A stretch of DNA of 64,000 nucleotides. Origin: Lathyrus oleraceus. Lineage: Eukaryota; Streptophyta; Magnoliopsida; Fabales; Fabaceae. The notes beneath the pieces are model-generated. The model saw only the letters and a program-made list of their open reading frames with translations. It was not told the DNA's origin and did no database searches. Location of the stretch: positions 17,592,665-17,656,664 of the forward strand of contig NC_066583.1 in NCBI RefSeq assembly GCF_024323335.1, in the 5' to 3' direction. Position numbers and translations under genes: made by a program. Shown here one piece after another: positions 58,274 to 64,000 of the stretch (positions within the stretch are counted from its first letter, which is position 1; each line of letters begins with the position of its first letter).

Positions 58274-58716
58274 GAAACCCCGCATCAATTTGCTTCTGAA
58301 CTTCTTCTTTAATCTTCACTGCCATATCAGGATGAGTTCTTCTGAGTTTTTGCTTCACAGGCACACACTCAGGCTTCAACGGCAAGAAATGTTGCACAAT
58401 ATTAGTATCTAGACCAGGCATGTCTTCATACGACCAAGCAAAGACGTCGACATATTCACGTAGCAATTCAATCAACCCCTTCTTAACAGACTCCTCAAGG
58501 AGTGCCCCAATCTTCACTTCACGAATGCAGTCTTCAAACCCCAAGTTGATTGTTTCCAGATTCTCAAGATGTGGCTGAATGATCTTCTCTTTGTGCTAAA
58601 GCAGACGGGTAATCTCATCAGGAATCTCTTCAACATCATCTTCTTCTGCCTCAAATACAGGGAACTCAAAGTTAGGAGATGGTGTTGGATCATTATGTTC
58701 AATGGGTTTGATTAAC
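58274..58716 (-). pseudogene. Element C RT, N-terminal part
   Basis: From the intron acceptor at 58717 the frame reads KPIEHNDPTPSPNFEFPVFE, with a TAG at 58596-58598 (RLL*HKEK, glutamate in A), then REVKIGALLEESVKKGLIEL and AWSYEDMPGLD, ending QKQIDAGFL at the F insertion point. It continues at 49402 on the other side of F. Sequence identity to A is high. Confidence 0.8.
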
Positions 58717-58987
58717 CTGCATAATGATTTTGAGTATAAAAGAGATTTCAGAATTCAAACAAGGCAAATCACTATGCAGATGAAAACTTGATTTTATTCT
58801 CTTTTTAGGGTTTTATGGTGATCACCGATTTCATGCAAAAAGCAAAAAGGAAAAATAATTTGAGAAAACAAACATTTAACATGTGATTATTGAATGAATA
58901 TCATTGTATTAATCAATTATGCCAACAATGTCTTCACTTCTCCTTTTGGCATGGGAGAAGGGTTTTTAAACAAAATGAACACATTAC
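58717..58987 (-). other. Putative Ogre intron in element C
   Basis: Donor GTAATG at 58987 follows VIHKST-coding sequence, and acceptor ATTATGCAG ends at 58717. Same layout as A's (2374-2113); 271 against 262 bp. Confidence 0.5.
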
Positions 58988-60289
58988 GTTGACTTATGGA
59001 TAACTGTTGGAACATCAACAACGACCCAATTATTGCAGATTCCTCCAGGTATGACAAAGTTGCCAAGGTCTTCCTCCTCATCTTCTTCAATGATGGCAGC
59101 AACTTCCTGATCTTCAACGGTATGGATGAAACCTCCACTCTGGAATAGCCCACGATCATTGGAAACACCAAAAGAGTACCCTATGCCAGCCCGGGATTTA
59201 TTATCCTCCAACTTGATCATTTCCCCAACCCAGTAGTTGCACCATGCTCAATGGCTAACTTCGCGTCATTATAAGAGATAAATGAATAAAGTCCTTTCCT
59301 CGAAGGCTCGACAATAGGCAAGGCTTGGAACGGAGTCCCAACCTCATCCTTAACATCGATATAGGAGAAGGAAGATAAATGGCTGACCAAGAGAGCCTTC
59401 TCTCCCCCTATCACCACCAACTTCTTGTTCTTAACAAACTTCAACTTTTGGTGTAGGGTGGATGTCACGGCACCTGCCTCGTGAACCATGGTCTACCAAG
59501 CAAACATCTGTAAGACGAATGAATATCCATGACCTGGAAAGTGATCTGGAAATCACTAGGTCCAATCTTTATTGGGAGTTCTAATTCACCAATCACAATT
59601 TTGCACGATCCATCGAAAGCTTTCACTACCACTCCACTCTGCCTCATGGGACGCCCCTGGTATGAAAGTTTAGCGAGAGTGGATTTTGGAAATACATTGA
59701 GTGATGACCCTGTGTCCACCAACACATTGGACAGGGCATCGTCTTTACAATTCATAGATATATGTAAAGCCAAATTGTGGTCTTTTCCCTCCTCGGGAAG
59801 ATCAGCATCACAGAAGCTCAAATTGTTGCAGGCGGTTATATTTGCAACAATGCTATCAAACTGCTCAATTGTGACACCGTGATCCACGTATGCCATATCC
59901 AACACCCTCTGCAATGCTTCGCAGTGTGGCTCTGAATTCATCAACAAAGATAAGACAAATATCTTTGATGGAGTTTGTAGCAACTGATCCACAACATTAT
60001 ACTCATTCCTCTTGATGAGCCTTAACATCCCATCACCATCCTCTCTCATCATGCCAGACTGGCCAACTAGGATAGGAGTATTATTGGTTTTAACAGCAAC
60101 AGGGTCAACACCCTTAAAAACAGGAACGAACGGGTTTGAAGAAGAAGTCCCCACGGGACCAGTAGGACTGACAACATCTTTCTTCACAACATCTTCGTGG
60201 GATTTCGGCTGAGCCGAGAAAACACGACCACTATGGGTCACTCCACTGACGTCAGAAATGCTCACGACAAAGGTTGAGGGCAACGACAC
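58988..60289 (-). pseudogene. Element C aspartic protease and following domain
   Basis: The protease (60289-59465) has LVDTGSSLNVFPKSTLAKL with the aspartate at residue 191 of this frame, and LLGRPW near its end. A one-base loss at about 59488 shifts the frame; SSFSYIDVKDEVGTPFQALP follows, then a second one-base loss at 59220 (AAAA to AAA), then a final domain with SRAGIGYSFG and IPGGICNNW (59220-58984). The gag frame upstream reaches this one through a stop at 60290-60292 (glutamate is likely the original). Ogre protease processes gag-pol; this copy cannot. Confidence 0.8.
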
Positions 60290-61570
60290 CTACTTCCCAT
60301 CTTCCAACATGACTGCATTATAACGGTACGAGACTGCCTTGTCTGATACATACGGGACATGGCCCGCTGGCTTGATCACAAGAGCTGGCGACACTTTCTT
60401 CTTGCTACCATCATACTTGATAACAACGGGATCAGGAATTTTAAACACAAGAGTAATAATATCAACTTCATCCTCATTACGATTCTGAAGTATCTCGATC
60501 ATCCCTTGGTCCAACATCTCTTGGATGTCCTTTTTCACTTGACGACATCCTCTCTCATTGATAGTGCACACCTGACACCTATCATGATCATGCTCATAAT
60601 GGTTGTGTTCGCACAACAGCTTATGCATCTCTACTAAGGACTGCCTTATGTCATTCACATAAAGGACTTTGTACTTGCCAGGGCACCCCTGAACCATATT
60701 AACAGCTGCCTTCCCATGCTCGGGCAATGTGTTATTCTTCACATTTGGGCCTATGTCCTCAAAGAACAGTATCCCGCTCCTCACAAGGTCTTGCACCTTG
60801 GTCTTCAAAGGAAAACAATTCTCCACGCCGTGTCCGGGAGCACCGGAATGATATACACAATGAAGTTCGGGCTTGTACCACCACTGAGGATTGACTGGCA
60901 CAGTAGGAGGATCACGAGGAGTTATCAGCTTCTTATCGATTAAGGAAGGATAAAGTTCAGCATAAGTCATCAGAATCGGGTCAAAAGTCACCCTCTTCCT
61001 CTCATAGTTGCTGGTGCTGGTGTTGTTATTATTGCGAGGCTGGTAAGCCTGTTGTTGTTGACGATGTTGTTGTTGTTGTTGAACTTCTCTGAAAGCAGGT
61101 GCTATATGAGCCACCTGGTGTTGGTTGACAATTAGACGAACTTCTCTCCTCTTCACAGAGGGCCTTCTCTTGACATGGGAAGAAACAACATGAGTCTCCC
61201 CTTCTTTCTTCCTGGAAAATCCTCCATATTTCTTTGCGGAGGAACCATCATCACGAGACAAGCGTCCTTCATAGACCCATTCTTCTAGCCTCATCCCTAT
61301 ATTCACCATTTTTGTGAAGTCCGAGGGAGCACTAGCAATCATGCGCTCGTAATAGAAAGAGCTCAAAGTCTTCAGGAAGATCTTTGTCATCTCCTTCTCC
61401 TCTAATGGTGGCACTATCTGAGCTGCCAATTCTCGCCACCTCTGGGCATATTCCTTGAAGGTCTCCTTGTCCTTCTGGGACATTGCCCTCAATTGGTCCA
61501 TGTCTGGAGCCATATCCACATTATTTTTATACTGCTTCGCAAAGGCCTCGCCTCTCACGAACCCAAGCAC
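60290..61570 (-). pseudogene. Element C gag, N-terminus replaced by ORF1 sequence
   Basis: The capsid part reads AFAKQYKNNVDMAPDMDQLR, FKEYAQRWRELAAQ, EKEMTKIFLKTL, APSDFTKMVNIGMRLEEWV. A Q/H/N-rich stretch follows, then a zinc-knuckle variant CVYHSGAPGHGVENC in which the second cysteine is histidine and spacing is C-x2-H-x5-H-x4-C. The C-terminal part is basic. The gag N-terminus (THRY... coiled coil, as in D) is missing, because a deletion joins ORF1 to gag at about 61560. Ends at TAG 60290-60292. Confidence 0.8.
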
Positions 61571-62759
61571 GCGAACGGTCTTCGTCTCTCAACTCCTCAA
61601 CTCCTTGATTAGGGAGGGTTGAAGGCCCATCCATAACCACAGGGGTAGGTCTCGAATACTCGTACGGCATGCGGTAATCAAGAGCTCTCTTCCTTACCCA
61701 AGCGGTGTAAGGTTCTAAAGCAACACAGTTCTTCAGACCAAGCTCATTCCTCCCTTTCCTATGAACTTTGCGCCAGGCACGGACCATCCTATCCTTCAAG
61801 TTTTTGGGATCTTTACCCTCTTGAAAGAACAAGCCTTCTAACGAAATGTTGTTAGGTTTATCCTTTAAGGGGAACCCAAGCTGACGGCGAGCCAAAGCAG
61901 AATTGTAGTTAATTCCACCGCATGTACCAAGCAGAGGTACATTGGAGAATTCATCACAAGAGTCAATAATATGAACGCCATCATAAACATAATTATACCA
62001 AGAGATATCATCATTAGTGAGAGACATAAGTCTCGTGGACCACCGTAGACATCCCTTATTCTCCTTGAAGGCAAGCGTCTGAGGCAAGTGCAAAATAAAC
62101 CACTTGTACAACAGAGGCAGACAACACACAATGGAATCACCACCCTTTACATTCCTCATATGCAAAGAGAAATAAGTGTCACCCAACAGAGTCGGAACGG
62201 GATTAAGAGAAGAGAAAATCCTAATAGCGTTCACGTCCACAAAGTTGTCGATGTTGGGAAATAACACTAGCCCATAGATGAGGAATACGAATATGGATTC
62301 AAAAGCTTCCTTACTCATGGCCTTCCCAAATAAAGTAGCTATGGCAATCAGAAAATCAGACGGGAGACCTTGAACTCCACCTTTGGTAGTCATATTAGCA
62401 ACAATGTCAGATACATCCATATGAAGCATGTTAGCAATCCCTTGAGAAGACGGAATCTTCTCTAAGCCACTGAACGGCAACTGGTCAAGAATAGGTATAC
62501 CCACATGATATGCATACTCCTCTAACGTAGGCAAAAGCTGGAAATCCGGAAAAGTGAAGCATCGATACAGAGGGTCGTAGAACTACACCAACACACTCAT
62601 CAGATCTTCATCCACCTTAGTAGAAAGAATAGACAGAAGCTTCCCATGGCGGGCTTTGAACTCCAAAGGCTCTAATACATAAGATGCCAAACTCCTTAAC
62701 TCTTTCAAGCCGGGTTGTCTGAAACTGTACTTCTTCGTATTTCTTCTTTGCTTATCCAT
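61527..62759 (-). pseudogene. Element C ORF1, C-terminus lost by fusion to gag
   Basis: Start ATG at 62759-62757 (MDKQRRNTKKYSFRQPGLKE), matched by A's start. A TAG at 62583-62585 (glutamine in D and A) interrupts it. The main frame then runs from about 62580 through PTLEEYAYHVGIPILDQLPF, LIYGLVLFPNIDNFVDVNAI, LRWSTRLMSLTNDDISWYN to RSRAWVRER, where it fuses to gag sequence in another frame and ends at 61527. The coiled-coil C-terminal tail seen in A and D is gone. Confidence 0.8.
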
Positions 62760-63574
62760 GTCTGAAAATTCTCAAATAGACCTCTTAAGTTCCTTGAAAA
62801 ATCTTTATTGTTGATGATATGGATGCGAATGTATGCATGAATGCATGGATGCAACAATCACACTCAAGGATCAAGCAAGTCACACCACACAAAAGTCACG
62901 GGATGGCTCAAGTCATCATCAATATCAATCATCCATTTTGGTGGATTATGGCTTACACCTTACCAACACCCAATTTCCATTGATATTGAGGATATACAAG
63001 AACGGATCAACTGCGAATCAAGGGTTTGTTGTAAGTCAAGAGCATGGAGTCTCGGTTAAGAACCACCCAACGGGAGTGTACTATGGTTAAACCTGACAAT
63101 CATGTTCTAAAAAGGTTCCCATAGTCATCATCCCATCTTTCGGATATTATCGGATAAAACGACTACTCATATTCCAAAAATATTCTCAAGAGAGACTCTT
63201 ATGAGTGTAGTATTGCGTAACAATCACCTCAAGTCTTACACTTGAACGACCTTCGCACTACATCCTAAAATAGGCCAAGATAGGCTAGGTATCTAAGGTC
63301 CTTAGCTTCTAAGATTCCTATTGGAAAGAGTAATGCCTAACCATGACTACTCGTGTGACATTATTGATCCAACAAGACCTCCACCAAGTGAATGGATTTG
63401 CAAGTTAACTTGTTAAGGAATAACTCCACACAAGTCAACAAGACTATGCCATTCTCCTATCATAAGTTCACTCGAGTTCGGGTATAGAACTCATCTCACA
63501 AGAAACCACCAAGCATACAAGCAATTAATATATCAAGCAATTCATACATTACAAACAATACATTTATCTCAAAG
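62760..63574 (-). other. Untranslated leader of element C, 5' end lost
   Basis: Close match to D's leader (27090-27800) up to about 63574, where D continues toward its PBS and C does not. The short frames on the plus strand here are not genes. Confidence 0.65.
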
Positions 63575-64000
63575 TTAATATTATTGGATTTAGGGGATTG
63601 ATGGAATGTACATTCCATCTCCCAAAATGAATGAATAATATTAATTTGATAAAAGTCCTCCTTTGACCAATTTGTGATCTCATTCATCCCTTTCCCTCTT
63701 CATCTAACTACCCCTCTTCATCCATTCATTTTCAATTGGTCAATGACATCTCAAAGTCCTAATGCTAGTTGATTGAAAGATTAACATGAGTATGGATGAG
63801 ATTAGGCCACACTCTTTTGCATATTTTTTGTGTGTGGTATGTTTAATGAGCATAGTTCATAATACTATGTCTCCAACATGCATTAACACCAAAAGTTTTT
63901 TGCCTGGCCTCAAATAGTTGTGACTTCTACATAAGTCCAATTACGATTGCTTAACATAGCACTAAATTTGTAACATAAAAGGCATAAGCATTCTAGTTAG
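63575..64000 (+). repeat. Ogre LTR fragment at the window's right end
   Basis: Matches 23650-24040 of the G LTR in the same orientation (AACATGCATTA(G/A)CACC, GACTTCTACATAAGTCCAATT, ACGATTGCTTAACATAG), at roughly 85 percent by eye. It begins next to a perfect 20-bp palindrome GATGGAATGTACATTCCATC (63600-63619). Confidence 0.7.

Larger units (their letters stand above)
27890..63574 (-). mobile_element. Element C: large Ogre-like retrotransposon hosting nested E and F
   Basis: Minus-strand order: leader (63574-62760), ORF1, gag, protease, intron, RT, [F inserted], RT, [E inserted], RNase H, integrase, 3' UTR and 3' LTR. Excluding E (37802-49015) and F (49403-58278) the C body is about 15.6 kb without its 5' LTR. 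The 5' LTR and PBS are lost at about 63574. C is defective: an ORF1-gag deletion fusion, loss of the YVDD part of RT, loss of the second RNase H, several stops and frameshifts. Its sequence is very close to D's over ORF1 and leader. Confidence 0.85.

Overview
This 64 kb window is plant nuclear DNA made almost wholly of nested LTR retrotransposons. I found no host gene, no structural RNA gene and no CRISPR. It suggests a legume, probably tribe Fabeae (Pisum, Lathyrus, Vicia, Lens) or a close relative. Most elements belong to the Ogre/Tat lineage of Ty3/gypsy, with LTRs of up to 5.8 kb, an extra ORF1 upstream of gag, a putative intron between protease and reverse transcriptase (RT), and primer-binding sites reading TGGCGACTCTGCTGGG (tRNA-Arg type in the Ogre literature). 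The species assignment is inference.

Layout, left to right. (1) Element A (minus strand, left window edge to 7647): Ogre-like RNase H (RH), RT, intron, an in-frame gag/protease deletion fusion, ORF1, leader, PBS and a 2069-bp 5' LTR. A sits inside (2) the minus-strand LTR of element B (7648-8118 and 13901-15595), which is also split by (3) solo LTR S (8119-13895, plus, 5777 bp, flanked by AGGGG duplications). (4) B adjoins a broken Athila-type fragment H (15596-18262, minus). (5) Then come the 3' UTR and 3' LTR of plus-strand Ogre G (18263-24242). (6) Truncated Ogre D (24243-27889, minus) and the large Ogre C (32742-63574, minus) share one 4852-bp LTR (27890-32741). (7) C is interrupted twice. 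Element E (37802-49010, plus, 11.2 kb, CACAG duplications) is a Tat-type element with no ORF1 and no protease. Element F (49403-58273, minus, 8.9 kb, GAAAC duplications) is a Tekay-like chromovirus with nearly identical LTRs. (8) A piece of Ogre LTR closes the window (63575-64000).

None of the elements looks fully coding. A, C and D carry stops, frameshifts and domain deletions; C has lost the YVDD-bearing part of RT and its second RNase H. E keeps one frame from late gag to the integrase end, broken only by four in-frame stops. F is the youngest: I found two differences between its 2168-bp LTRs, yet its integrase carries two one-base frameshifts.

The most unusual signals are non-coding. F's LTR holds twelve TACGCGTA palindromes whose eleven gaps all lie within 1 bp of a multiple of 10.5 bp. 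A small hairpin (YTCGC-loop-GCGAR) sits just upstream of the TATA box in three related LTRs in 1, about 3 and 4 copies. Ogre 3' UTRs carry dispersed ACCGGTTACTGGGTA arrays. One LTR is shared by two adjacent internal regions, which suggests unequal recombination.
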